Shown here: positions 1 to 11,992 of the stretch, piece by piece
Position numbering within the stretch: position 1 is the first letter of the stretch
Layout: each line of letters begins with the position of its first letter
Source of the DNA: Ophioceras dolichostomum
Lineage: Eukaryota > Ascomycota > Sordariomycetes > Magnaporthales > Ophioceraceae
Assembly: GCA_003049485.1 (NCBI GenBank)
Contig: PYST01000021.1
Span: 62,001-126,000, forward strand
DNA: 64,000 nt
Reading direction: 5' to 3'
Notes under the pieces: generated by a model
What the model was told of the DNA's origin: nothing
Databases searched by the model: none
The model's input: only the letters and a program-made list of their open reading frames with translations
Translations under genes and position numbers: made by a program

Positions 1-3000
1 CCCGAGCGGCCTTAGCGCGCTTCCTCGCGAGCTTGATGCCCTCCAGCTTGGCGAGGATGGCGGCCTGCTCGGCCAGCTCGGCGGACCGGCTGGTGGCGGT
101 TGACGACGAGTCCTGCTGCTGCTGCTGCTGCTGGGCACCATACCGGAATTTCACAAAGCTACGACGGCCACCAGACGAAGAAGAGGAGGAGGAGGCGGCT
201 GCGGCGGCGGTGTTTTTTCGGCCATCCTCCCTCCGCCTGCCCGATGAAGCGCCGCCGCCACCGGCGGACGACGACGACTGCTCCCCGCCCAGGACGTCGT
301 GGATGGCCTCAAGCTGCGCGTTGGACACCAGAGCCTGCAGGTCCGCGCCCGTCAGCCCCTCCGTCCGACGCGCCAGCTCCATGAGGTCGTCCTCGGCGGA
401 GAGCACGTCCTCGCTCATGTTCGCCTTCTTCGCCAGCGCCTTGATGATGTCGAGCCTGTCCTCCGCGTTGGGGAAATCGCACAGAAGCGACTTGTCCAGC
501 CGCCCGGGCCTCAGCAGCGCCGGGTCGATCAGGTCCGGCCTCGACGTCGCGGCCAGGACGTACACGCCGGACAGGCCCTCAGCGCCGTCCATCTGCGTCA
601 GCAGCTGGTTCACCACCCGGTCCGTGACGCCCGTGGAGTCGTGCCCGCGCTTGGGCGCGATGGAATCGAACTCGTCGAAGAACAGCACGCACGGCTTTGC
701 GGCCTGCGCCCTCTCGAACAGGTCGCGCACGCTCTTCTCGGACGCGCCGATGTACTTGTTCAAGATCTCGGGGCCCTTGACGCTGATGAAGTTGAGCCCG
801 CACTCCCCGGCCACGGCGCTGGCGAGGAGCGTCTTGCCGCAGCCCGGGTAGCCGTAGAGCAGGAGGCCCGACCGCAGCCGCAGCGGGCACTGCGCGAAGA
901 TGGGCGCGTACTTGGTCGGGTACTGCAGCGTCTCGAGCAGCACGCGCCGCGTCTCGCCCAGGCCGCCGATGGAGTCGAATGTCGTGGACGAGCTCTGCAG
1001 GCGCACGTTGTGGAGCGAGGCAGGGGTGAAGCCCTTGAGGGCCTCCTCGAAATCCTGCCAGCCGAGCGGGACACCGCCGCTGGTCTCGTCGTCGTGCACA
1101 TCCAGCGATTCGGCGAGAGTTCGACTCAGTGCCGCGTTGCGGGCACGCGTGACCAACAGCACGAGATCGCCAGGCATGTACCCGTCCGTCTTCCCGGCGA
1201 CGTCCAGGAAGTCAAGGTCAGGCTGAAGCACGAACCCATCGGTCCTCGGAGATGCAACAGTTTGCCGTCGTCGGCAATTCGCCTGGCTCGTCGAGCCGTC
1301 CATCATCCAGGCATCCTCATCGCCACCACTCATGCTGCCGTCTGCCGTTGGGGGACGGCTGCCCACGCTCCCAGCCCGTCCTCCCTGCTCTGTCTCGTCC
1401 GCGGCAACGGCGCCCTGCCTGGTGATCGCCTCCATAATCTTCCTCCTCACATCCTTATCCGGCGACTTCAGTTCCACGATCTCACGGACGACATGCCCAC
1501 CAATGATCACGCTGTTGACTGAATCCTTCCCCTGCGCGGTAGCCAGCAGGACCACGCCGCTGTCCTTGCCGCAGTACTGCCTGACGACAGCGCAGAGCGC
1601 CTCGCTGACCTGCCTGCTGCGGCTGTTGTCGTTGCCGACCTGCAGCTCTGTCTCGACGGGGCACAACTTGTCCACGTCGTCAAGGATCACGAGCGACTCG
1701 CCCCCCAACCGGGCCCCCCAGCTCGCGCCCAGGAACACACGATTCAGCGTCTCACGGATGGTCGACACCCTGCTTTCGTCGTTTACGAGACTGCGGCAGG
1801 AGAAGTACGTGGTGTGGAAGAACGCGTCGCGCTTCAGCGATGATGCCATCTCCTTGACAACAGACGTCTTTCCGGAGCCTAAGCCTCCGGTGAGGAGGAC
1901 CGAAGACATATGGAGCAGATTCGAGTGCAGTTCGCGGATGAGCGGGTCGATGCCGACGAGAACACGGCTCGGACTACCGGGTGCGGTGTCATCTTGCGCT
2001 TCAGAATCAGTGTCAGAAGACGGCAGAGGAGGCAGAGAGGGCTGGATCTCGAAGGGGATCTGCCATTGGGACCCGAGGATCCAGTTCGTGGCATCCTTGT
2101 TACCCTGAGTGACTCTCGGCGGTGGATCGAACTTGATGATACCACCCTCCCATCCCGGCAGCTGATTGATACCCCCATACATCCCCAGAACCTGGCCGTC
2201 GGTGAGGGGGCCCTGGAGTAATCCCTTGCCGTCACCCAGGTCGTAAACGTGTTTGAGCCTTTTGACTGCCTCCTCCTTCTCCGCTCTCGATTCGCCGCCG
2301 AATTTCAACCCACTGGCGGAGGATGAAACGCTAGCTCTGGGCAGAAACGGGAATACTTTGATCTTACGGATAGTATTTGGCGGGTCTAGGTCGGTGGTGT
2401 TTCCATCCTCCGTCTTTTGGGCAGGCTTCGTCACGAGGGTGAAGGGCTGCGACGCGGGCTCGATCTTGACGACACCACCAACGATTCCTTGACAACCGAG
2501 AGACGCAGACAGGGCTGAGGACAATGCCACGCTTGATCCGTTCGGCGGATCGTCCCAGCCGAAAAGCCGAGCGACGACCTTGGCAGATGGCTTAGATCCT
2601 GCACCACCCTCGCCCCCAGCAGCGCCAGCCGTGTCCTGTTGCTGCTTCTGGGGATCGTAGAGAGTGGAGGGCCGCAGAACGTTAACACTAACGAATTTCA
2701 CGCCCCGGAATCCTCTTGAAAACAAAAGGTCGCTGTCGACCCAGACACTGAATCCCTGAGCCGCCGCCTCCGCCTTGTTGGCATCATCGTCGCTGCCGCC
2801 GCTGACATCGTCAAAATAGTCATCGCAGTATCTCCGATCTATGGCCCTCAGGAACAGAGCCGGCTTGCGCTCCTCCTTGCCGCTCCGGCGACGGACCGTG
2901 CTGCTGGAGCTCTTACGCGAGGCGCTATCGACGCTCCTGCTCCCCTTGCCGCTCCGCGACAGCTTCGACCGGGTCTTAGGCGCCACGATCACCTCGGCAT

Positions 3001-3798
3001 CCGGCGCGATCTTGGCGAAAGCGACGTCGGCCGCGGGCGCCGGATCGAGCGATGCGACCCTGATGTTGGCGGTCGACGTCGGCGACAGGTGCAGAGTCAA
3101 GGGGTGGGAGAACGCGGCGGGCGCTCCCCCGGGCGGAGAATAGGACGGGTTCGGCAGCGCGCGGATCTGCGACAGCATGTTGAGCTCGAGGAATGTGGCG
3201 TGCAGCTCAATTATCTCCCAGTCTTCGGGGGTCAGGGGCTCGATGTTCACGGTGTGCGCGAGAGGGGGGTCGAGGTGCACTGTGGCGGTCACTTTCTGGC
3301 CGTCCTGGAGGTTCAGCGTCGCCGCCAGGGCCGGGTCGACCTCGACGAGGGGAACTTCCATCTGGTCGCGCGAGCCGGAGGAGACGCCTCGGGAGCTGTT
3401 GCCGCTGCCGTGGATGCCATCGCGGCCGACGATCGAGACTAGCCTCCGCTTGCTGGGCATGCCGGTCCATCCGAGATACACCGACTTCTGCGGGTTCGTT
3501 CCGGCAGCGACGCCGGAACTGCCGTCATTTGCGCGGTAGCTGAGTTCGACGATGACATTCTGGGCGGGCTATATTGTAGAAATACCAGCGTATGAAAGTC
3601 AATGGCCTGTCAGGCACTCAAGGGAAAGAAGGGGCGAGAGATCAATCTAAGCAGACGGGGAGGGACGTCAGTGGAACGCACGGTATTGATATTCACAAGA
3701 AGGTTAACCAGAGACGCGGGAAGGTTCGCAAGGCAATTCTTCAGATGGACCAGCGATATCTCAGCCGGCGTAGACTGCGCATTCCTTCTAGGGGCCAT
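1..3798 (-). CDS. PEX1: Peroxin-1, AAA+ ATPase of the peroxisomal importomer (3' end off window)
   Basis: Two exons are visible: 3682-3798 (39 codons) and 1-3568, joined across a 113-nt intron with donor GTGCGT. The frame stays open to the left edge, so the C-terminus is missing and about 1228 residues are present. The N-terminus (AEISLVHLKNCLANLPASLV, then PAQNVIVELSY after the splice) is typical of the fungal Pex1 N-domain. Two AAA modules follow: D1 with Walker A GLGSGKT (K near 606) and Walker B VILDDVDK, and D2 with GYPGCGKT (K near 951) and FFDEFDS, then the DPALLRPGRLD stretch. In this family Pex1 pairs with Pex6 in a heterohexamer at the peroxisome that extracts ubiquitinated Pex5 for recycling; that role is family knowledge. 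The tail carries Ala, Ser and eight-Gln runs. The start is the first Met of the conserved N-domain. Confidence 0.95.
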
Positions 3799-4314
3799 GA
3801 CGGGAAGAAGCGCAAATGAGAGAAGAGCTAGCTATGAGAACAGCTCCAATAATCGCAAACACCAAAGTCAGTCCATATAAGAACCTGACGACACAGCAAC
3901 ATCAAGTTCGGCTTTCAGAGGTTGATTGTGCCGAGGCTGAAGCCGCCAAGCGCTGAAGCACAGGGCATGCGCATGCAAGCACGGGTGGGGGGAGGGGTGT
4001 GAGCTTGACGTGCAGCAGGCATGGCCCGAGCTTTTTCAATTAAACAACACGAACACGAAAGACGCGTTTCTGGGTCACAGAAGCGCGTCTCCCCTGCGAG
4101 CAACCCCTGGCGCTTCCCAACCACCGCCAAACATCTCCGCAATCTTTTGACCCTCCCGGCGGCGCAAAACGAGATCTCCAATTCACATCCCACCTTCACT
4201 TTTCCCGCGGAATTTCGTCGCCAACTCCATCCCCTGCCAAAGATTTCAGTGTCTCCGTGGGACTGTCTGTTTTGCAACGACTGCGCGACGTCCTGAGACG
4301 ACGATACCAAGGAT
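3799..4314. promoter_or_regulatory. Divergent promoter between PEX1 and MCM7
   Basis: This 516-bp stretch has no convincing gene. A perfect ACGCGT sits at 4062-4067, about 250 bp before the MCM7 ATG, with GCGCGT at 4084-4089. ACGCGT is the core of the MluI cell-cycle box bound by MBF in yeasts, which often controls G1/S genes such as the MCMs. Its use here is inference, because ACGCGT also occurs elsewhere in this GC-rich window. Confidence 0.5.
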
Positions 4315-7162
4315 ATGGCGCTCCTTCAGTACCGAGCCCCGGTTGACTACCAGGCGCAATTGGGTAAGTTGTCATTCGCAACGGGGAACGATACAGCATT
4401 CATGGCCATGATCAGCGTTTTCTGACGCTGTATCCAGCTGGTTTCGAGCATTTCCTCCAGGACTTCAAGACGTCACCAGAGCAGACCATCGTGGAGGGCC
4501 TCAGCGGCATCAACATCGACGAGGATGACCTGAGCGACGAGTATGACTTCATGGACGAGGACGACGAGGCTGCTCAGCAGAGGCAGCAGGAGAAGGCGCG
4601 GAAAAAGGGCCCCCACCACAAGTACATGGACATGTTGCGGGAGTTGGCGGACAGGAAAATCGACGAGGTCATCATCGACTTGGACGACCTGGCCTCGGTA
4701 TGTTGTTCCGCACCCCTGCACAGCTGTGGCTGGCGGCTCCGGTCAGCCAAAACCAGGGCCGTAAAGGAATTGTTGCTAACATGGGTGCTGGATGCGAACA
4801 GTTTGAGAGAGACCTGAATGAGGGTTTGAAGTTGACAGAATCGATCGAGAAGAACACCAAACACTACGTTGAAATCTTGTCCAGGGCAATCGACAAGTTG
4901 ATGCCAGAACCGAGCCGTGACGTCAGGTACGAGTCGGCCCTCAAGGGGCGAAGTCTGTCTTGGGGACCTATGACTAACACGCCGCTTCCGATTCCAGTTT
5001 CAAGGACGATGTGCTCGACGTCTTGATGGCTAGGAGGGCAGATCGCAACCGGGGGTTGGAGCAGGCCGCAGAGACCCAAGGCAACCAAGCTCTGCTGAAT
5101 GATAAGTTCCCAGCCGAGCTGACGCGGAGGTACACGCTCGTCTTCAAGCCCCAGACGGCGACGGCCGACAACCCTGTCAAGGCGTTGGCAGTGCGACAGG
5201 TTCGGGGCGACCACTTGGGCCACCTCATCACGGTGCGGGGCATCGTGACGAGGGTTTCAGACGTCAAGCCGATTGCGCAGGTCAGCGCATATACCTGCGA
5301 CCGCTGCGGCTGCGAGGTTTTCCAGCCGGTCAACAGCAAGCAGTACGCGCCCCTGACGGTGTGCCCCACCGAGGATTGCCGCGACAACCAGTCCAAGGGT
5401 CAGCTACACCCGTCGTCGCGCGCGTCCAAGTTCCTGCCCTTCCAGGAGGTCAAGATCCAGGAGCTGGCCGAGCAGGTGCCGATCGGCCAGATCCCCCGCA
5501 CCCTGACGGTTCTGTGCCACGGCACGCTGGTGCGCAAGGTCAACCCAGGCGACGTCGCCGACATCTCGGGTGTGTTCCTGCCCACGCCATACACGGGCTT
5601 CAAGGCCATGCGTGCCGGTCTTCTCACCGACACCTACCTCGAGGCCCACCACATCCTGCAGCACAAGAAGGCGTATGCCGAGATGACCATCGACCCCTCG
5701 CTCTCGCGCAAAGTCGAGCAGTACCGCGCCTCAGGCATGGTCTACGAGCTGCTTGCCAAGTCGATTGCGCCCGAGATCTTCGGCCACCTCGACGTCAAGA
5801 AGGCGCTGCTGCTGCTGCTCGTCGGCGGTGTCACCAAGCAGATGGGCGACGGCATGAAGATCCGTGGCGACATCAACATCTGCCTGATGGGCGACCCCGG
5901 TGTGGCCAAGTCTCAGCTGCTGAAATACATCTCCAAAGTGGCTCCCCGCGGCGTGTACACATCCGGCCGCGGTAGCAGCGGCGTCGGTCTGACGGCGGCG
6001 GTTATGCGCGACCCCGTCACCGACGAGATGGTGCTCGAAGGCGGCGCCCTGGTCCTCGCCGACAACGGCATCTGCTGTATCGACGAGTTCGACAAGATGG
6101 ACGAGAACGACCGCACGGCCATCCACGAAGTCATGGAGCAGCAGACCATCAGCATCAGCAAGGCCGGCATCTCCACCAGCCTCAACGCGCGCACGTCGAT
6201 CCTCGCCGCTGCCAACCCGGTGTACGGCCGCTACAACCCTCGCATCTCGCCTGTCGAGAACATCAACCTTCCCGCGGCGCTCCTATCCCGCTTCGACATC
6301 CTCTTCCTCCTCCTCGACACGCCCACGCGCGACACCGACGCCCAGCTCGCCAAGCACGTCGCCTACGTACACATGAACAGCCGGCACCCGGCCATCGGCG
6401 GCGGTGGCAACGGTGGCGACGACGACGGCGGCGTCATCTTCACCCCTCACGAGATGCGCAGCTACGTCGCGAAGGCGCGCACCTTCCGGCCCGTCGTCCC
6501 CGAGCGCGTGTCCGAGTACCTGATCAAGACGTACGTCCGCATGCGCGACGCGCAGCGCAAGGCCGAGAAGCTGGGCAGGCAGTTCACGCATACGACGCCC
6601 AGAACCCTGCTGGGCGTCGTGCGCCTCGCGCAGGCCCTCGCCCGCCTGCGCTTCGCGCACGAGGTCGCGCAGGACGACGTCGACGAGGCGCTGCGGCTCG
6701 TCGAGGCCTCCAAGGCCAGCCTCGACGCCGACTCCCAGAAGGGCGGCCGCAGGGGCCTCAACGCCATCAGCCGCATCTACAACCTCGTCAAGGCGCTGGC
6801 TGAGTCTGGGGCGTGTCGCGTCGATGATGATGCTGATGAGGATGATAATGACGATGAGATGGGCGTCGAGCTTAGCTTGCGGCGCGTGCGCGAGCGGGTG
6901 TTGGCGAAGGGGTTTACGGAGGATCAGTGGAATTCTGCGCTGGATGAGTACACGGAGCTGGATGTAAGTTTTTCTTTTTTTTTCTTTTCTTTTCGTGCTC
7001 TAGCTATGTTGCGACATGCATGCATCCCGTTAGCCCCCTCTCGCCATGGATATCATCATACTGACGACGATGCGGTTGCGTTGCTTCTAGGTGTGGCAAA
7101 CTGCGGGGAATGGCACCCGTCTGGTGTTCATCACTTCGAACAACGAGGAGGAAGAGGCGTAA
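4315..7162 (+). CDS. MCM7: DNA replication licensing helicase subunit Mcm7
   Basis: Five exons: 4315-4363, 4438-4697, 4802-4926, 4998-6963 and 7091-7162, giving 823 residues. All four introns have GT..AG borders. The protein starts [16 protein letters not shown], carries a zinc-binding set near C245, C248, C267 and C272, then the MCM AAA core: Walker A GDPGVAKS (K near 449), Walker [10 protein letters not shown] and the arginine finger SRFD (R near 576). The N-terminal pattern and zinc-finger spacing fit Mcm7 rather than other MCM subunits. Family role: one of six subunits of the Mcm2-7 ring loaded at origins in G1, and the motor of the CMG helicase. An acidic run ([12 protein letters not shown]) lies before the C-terminal winged-helix region. 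The last exon encodes only 23 residues, ending NNEEEEA. Confidence 0.96.
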
Positions 7163-7634
7163 TAGAGTATTTCAAACGGGATTGATGATGGATAGGTAGG
7201 TTTGGCATATTCTGTGTGTACGGTTCCACTTTTGAGCATCGCTGTTCGACCGAGTTGTTGGGTTCTCAGTTCCTATAGGAGTGGTTGGCGTCAAGAGGTG
7301 ACAAACAGGATTTTGCCGTGATATATTTCTCTTTTTGCTCGTGTTGGGATTTTCAGGGTGGTCTACGTGATGCCAGGAGGAGACAGATCATCAGGACGAT
7401 GGGTAGCAATGAGTAGACGTAGTTATGATGATGTTAAAAGCCGGCAACTTGCGAGAGTTCATCTACCTACCCATATCGTGCATCGTGCATGCCTTCGACT
7501 CAAGGTTCATCTACTACGTTTACACTCTCAGTCCATCTTTATCTTTTGCTTGAATTTTACAATACAACATCTGATACATACATATGAACATGTACATGCG
7601 ATGTAGACTAGAACCATAGCCATCTACACGACAG
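7163..7634. other. Convergent 3' region, MCM7 / mS29
   Basis: The 472 bp between two facing stop codons are presumably the two 3' untranslated regions. I see no ORF or RNA gene that I can support. Confidence 0.6.
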
Positions 7635-9174
7635 CTACAGCCTCATAGTCAGCAGCGCCGCCCGCTCCATCTCGCCCACAATGCCATTCCCACCCAGCGC
7701 CATGATATCCACAACCTTCTTCTGATCGACCGCGTGGCGCATGACCCCGCTGGCAGCCCAGTACTCCATCAGGGCCCGCGACTCCGCGTGGTCCAGCCCG
7801 CCGACACGCATGACGTCCACGGACTTGAGCGCCTCCTCGACCCGCGAGTCGTACGCGCGCAGGTACGGGTCGGCCACGGGAGCGGGCTTGCCCAGCTTCT
7901 CGGCCTCGCGCCGCGCGATCGCGAGCTCCATGCTGAACGACTTGGGCGCGTTGCCCCTGGACGTGGCGGCGATGACGGCGCCGCCGGCGGGGAACTTCGT
8001 GGGGCCGCTGGTCCCGGTTCCGGTCCCGGAGATGGCGTCGACGAAGCGGCGCACGATGGCGAGGTCGTGCGAGTGGATCAGCTCGAAGGCCGGCGAGCGG
8101 TAGTCGCTGACCTTCATGATGTGGCTGAGGCCGTCGAGGGCGACGAGGACGGGCCTGCGGTCCGGCCCGGGCGTGGCCAGCTCCTTCCACAGGGCCTCGA
8201 GGACGATCCAGGCGTGGTCGGGCTCCTTGACCATGGCGACCAGCTCCCAGAGCGAAGAGCTGTGGGGCACGACGTCTGCGGCGACGTTGTCGTGCTTGTT
8301 GAGGACAGTCATGGTCTTCAGCACGTTCTCGCTCGCCTTGCGCAGTTGGCGGAGCATGTTGAGCGCGTAGACTGGCTGCATGTACTGGGTGGGCTCCGTC
8401 CCGGGTATAAGCGCATACTCAGTGCACGCCGTAGTCAGTTCCTGGGCTATATTTGTTAACACGGAGAGTACGTTTGTGTTAGCTAGTCTTTCGATACCGT
8501 CTTCATGCAGAAAGTAATGGTCACCAGGACCTACCTTCAGGGAAGCTCAGTACTATCCAGTTGTTGAGGTACGCATTGGCCATCGCCTGCAGCAAAAGCG
8601 TGCTCTTGCCGGAGATCCTGTCACCCGTGAGGACGAGCCTAAGCACCTCCCTGCTCGCGGCCGCCTTCTGCATCCGGCGGGACAGCTCGACCGTCTCGGC
8701 GCGCACTAGCGTATGAGGCTCGCGGAAGAAGCCCCAGGTCTGCGTCGGCTTGAAGGCCTCGACCGCGCGCAGCTGGTCCACGAGCGTGTCCGGAAGGGAC
8801 ATCATGCGCGCCACGCTCGAAGGGTCGAGCATCCTCTCCACGGACAAAGCCTCCAGTCCGGCCACAGCGAGGGCATTGTTATTGCTTAACTGGATGCGCT
8901 TTCGGAAGGCCTTGCGCTCGCCCGGCAGCGGTGACTTGCCGGTCGACCGAGTAAAAGATTTCTTCGCTTGGAACCTTTTCTTTCCCTTGCTGCCGGGCAC
9001 CCCTTCGCGGGGATCACCATACGCTGCTGCCGTAGAGGAGAATGGCGAGGCGGCAGACAGGACGACGGGTAGTTTGGTGTTGGCTAGGGCGATAGCGGGA
9101 ACGCGCCGTGGGCTAGCGAGGGCGGCGGTCACCGAGGGCCGCTGTAGGCACCTCCAGCAGTTTGGGGTGGCCAT
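7635..9174 (-). CDS. RSM23: Mitochondrial small ribosomal subunit protein mS29 (DAP3 / Rsm23 family)
   Basis: Two exons, 8535-9174 and 7635-8446, are joined across an 88-nt intron (donor GTAGGT, acceptor ATAG) to give 483 residues. The splice restores the conserved motif SFPE-AQELT, which matches the family pattern IPEAQ. A Walker A loop GDRISGKS lies at residues 184-191, as expected for this GTP-binding mitoribosomal protein. The N-terminus is Arg/Ala/Ser-rich and acid-poor, which fits a mitochondrial targeting sequence, with a basic segment (residues about 60-90) after it. Family role: a component of the head of the mitochondrial small subunit; the animal homologue DAP3 was first described in apoptosis. 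The C-terminal ALLTMRL completes a winged-helix-like end. It shares a short divergent promoter with RRS1. Confidence 0.92.
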
Positions 9175-9509
9175 TGCTACGTCACAGAGCGCAGTGCTGC
9201 CTTCAGAGAGTGCGCGATCGCTTCATATCGGAGTCATCGGTGCCAATTGTGAGATCTGCTGTCCAAGCTGGTTGCGTCGGTCGTCGGCATCAAGATGAAG
9301 AAAATCGCCGTGTCGTGGTCCGGGACAGGTCCCCCTGCAATTTAAGCTTGAGCCAGCCAATCAGGGCTCGCCCGCGCCGAATTTGATCCGAACTTTAGGT
9401 TCGGCCCCACTAAAAAAGTTCCCGCCCGCCCTCATCGATTCTTGTCGAGAGCTCGAGGAGGAAGAAGCCGTAGCTACATATTCTTATCAGAAGGAAAACC
9501 TGCTCCAAG
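9175..9509. promoter_or_regulatory. Divergent promoter between mS29 and RRS1
   Basis: The 335 bp separate a mitoribosomal gene from a cytosolic ribosome-assembly gene. A CCAAT pentamer lies at 9358-9362 (HAP-complex/NF-Y type, which controls respiratory and mitochondrial genes in fungi). The stretch near 9300-9430 is rich in short G/C blocks. Co-regulation is plausible but inferred. Confidence 0.4.
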
Positions 9510-10210
9510 ATGTCACTCCCAAGCTCCCGGCCAAAGCTGCCGGTCACGGTGGACAAGCCTACGCCATACTCATTTGACCTCGGTAAGTCTGGCCCGCCTC
9601 GCCTCAGCTCCCCTCCTCCCCGGACTCCGGCGGCGCAAGACAAGACGAACTAGCTAACCATCTTTCAAAACCTCTCTCAACTTTCAAACAAACAGGCCTC
9701 CTCCTAGCCAACGACCCAAACCCTGTCGAAATAGACCGATCCGACGTCGAAGGCTCGCTGCGGTCAATCGCCCGCGACGGCGCCCAAGCGCTGGTCAACC
9801 AGCTCCTAACCACATGCCCCATCCAATCCACGCCGGAAGGCGTCCTCCTCAGCCTGCCGCCGCCCCAAACCCCCCTGCCCCGCGAGAAGCCCGTCCCCGC
9901 CGCGAAGGAGCCCACGAAGTGGGAGAGGTTCGCGGCCAAGAAGGGCATCAAGCCCAAGACGCGCGAGCAGCGGCGCAACCTGCAATACAACGAGGAGACG
10001 GGCGAGTTCGAGCGGAAGTGGGGGTACAAGGGCGCGAACAAGCAGCTGGAGAACGACTGGATCGTCGAGGTCGACCCGAAGGAAGAAGCCAAGCTTAAGG
10101 AGGGGGAGACTCTCCGCGGCCAGTCGAGGAGGGAGCGCAAGGAGAGGGCGAAGAGGAACGAGAGGAAGATGCGGAAGAATTTGCGCGATTCGGAAAAGAA
10201 GAGGAGTTAA
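9510..10210 (+). CDS. RRS1: Ribosome biogenesis regulatory protein Rrs1
   Basis: Two exons, 9510-9582 and 9696-10210, give 195 residues; yeast Rrs1 is about 203. The intron has GTAAGT..CAG borders. The N-terminal half has the Rrs1 pattern (PTPYSFDLGLLLANDPNPV, then LVNQLLT); the middle has KWERFAAKKGI and the adjacent YNEETGEFERKWGYKGAN block, and the end is a Lys/Arg-rich tail. Family role: Rrs1 forms a dimer with Rpf2 that brings the 5S RNP (5S rRNA, uL5, uL18) into pre-60S particles in the nucleolus. The basic tail can serve as nucleolar signal and RNA-binding segment (inference). The start is the only Met before the conserved block. Confidence 0.95.
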
Positions 10211-11992
10211 TGTGGAGCTTTTCTGTTTCTTTTCTTCCCTATGTTATTCAACGCGTGTTTCTCTTACATTGCGCCGAGAGACATCCCTTGAGTTCATGGA
10301 GTCGGGCGTTTGCTTTTTTGTTGTCTTTCGATGGACTTTCGGCAGGACTTATGTGGTGCTGGTTTTCAGATATCCTTCCTCGGCGTTGGGAGAGGTTGGC
10401 GGACAAAATCAAGGGGTTTCTTCTCATCGAATCGTATGAAGAATATAAATACGTCTCGTGAGTATGCACGACAGCTGCGTTTGCCCTGGTGACTACCAGC
10501 GGACAACGTTTTCTTGACTTGACCTGCTTCCACACTATCGATCCATCTCAAACTATCGAGCTTCGTGGCAACGCGTCTCCCGTATTGTGATGCGCACAAG
10601 CTATGACTGCTTTTCCGCAGTGAATGATACAAAAATGCCCGCCCTGAAGTACCAGTCTCATTCCCGCCGCATGCGCTATCCTGTTTTGTTGTCTCGATAT
10701 GCTCTCCTTTTCCTTCCTACCCGTTGTTGTCCCGGCCTTGCATCCTGAAAGCTTCTATATCCAAAAGCGTCCAGTCCGACTGGCGGCCTTCTTTTTACAT
10801 GGTGTGTACGCGTCGTAAGTATATATATCGGGGTGTGGAAGTGACGGGACATTGCAGCCTCCAACTCTTACCGATACTGTTCCTCCTCTTCCCCTCTCTT
10901 ATCCTGGATCGAAGCTTCCGTCCCATGTGGGGAAATACCATCACCGGCACACTAGCACACCATACCGACCAAGTAACTCAGATCTACCACCTGGGCATCA
11001 AAGAAGAGAAGAGAACCAAAGAAAGCGTATAGTAGTAATTAAAGAAGACAGGCCTTCCGCGCCCCGAGCAGTCATCCACAACCGACGTATGAAGAGTAGG
11101 TTATTCAAACCTGTGTCCAGAAATAGTGACAGGCGGTGAGTGAAGCATGCAGAATCATTTGGTAGTGTGCACGAGAGTAGCCAGTGTTCGCAACTCAAAA
11201 CGGGAAGTAGCCAGACGAGAAGAAAGACATATAAACAACAGCGGGGAAGGAAACAAGGCGAGGGAGCGGCAGAGATTTTTGCATTGTGCAGGAAAAGCAG
11301 AAAGAGCAAAAAGAAACGATGACTTGGGGTAGGAGGAGAAGAAAAAAAAGGGGTATAACCGAAGATAAGCCAAGAGACAGGGTAAATCTCGAAGAAAGTA
11401 ACAAGTGAAACGAGAGCACCTCTGTCTGCACGGTGGGGGAATGAACACAGTACGTAGCATAAAAATGAACAATAAAACAAAGAAAAAAAAAGACATCGAT
11501 TTCTTTCCAACCAATCTGCCTTTCACCCTCAACGCGGAAGGAGGTAAAAGAACGGCGACGATGATGATGACGACGAGATGGTAAGTGATGATAATGACGA
11601 TGACCTGACGAGGACATGATACACTGAGCCCTCCAATTTGCCTCTCCATCCAATTTCGCCGCATGTCGACGATAGTCCGGGACATTGCTCGCCGCGAAGG
11701 TGAGTTTGTGTGTTTGCGTGTGAGAATGGCGATCGGATCCAAGAGATGCGCCAGTGTTTTCAGAGGAAGCCAAAGAAAAATTCGTAAACGGCGTCAAGTC
11801 GTCAGAGAGAAGATAAGCGAGACGGAAACGCCAGGAGTACGGTGAGGACGCAAATGATCGAAGGGGGTCGGTCCGCCGCCGCGGCGGGACACCGCGTAGA
11901 GGTTGCGTTGCGTGCAAAGCGAAAGAGTATGTGTCTCTCTTCGAACATCAACTCCCCCCTTCTCAAGACAAAGGTCCACACGAGAGACAGTA
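10211..11992. other. Convergent intergenic region, RRS1 / RhoGAP gene
   Basis: The 1.8 kb lie between two facing stop codons. No ORF here has a recognisable protein pattern. The part from about 11190 to 11500 is A/G-rich on the plus strand (pyrimidine-rich on the minus strand), which makes long but low-complexity ORFs. It may hold long 3' untranslated regions or a non-coding transcript. Confidence 0.5.
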
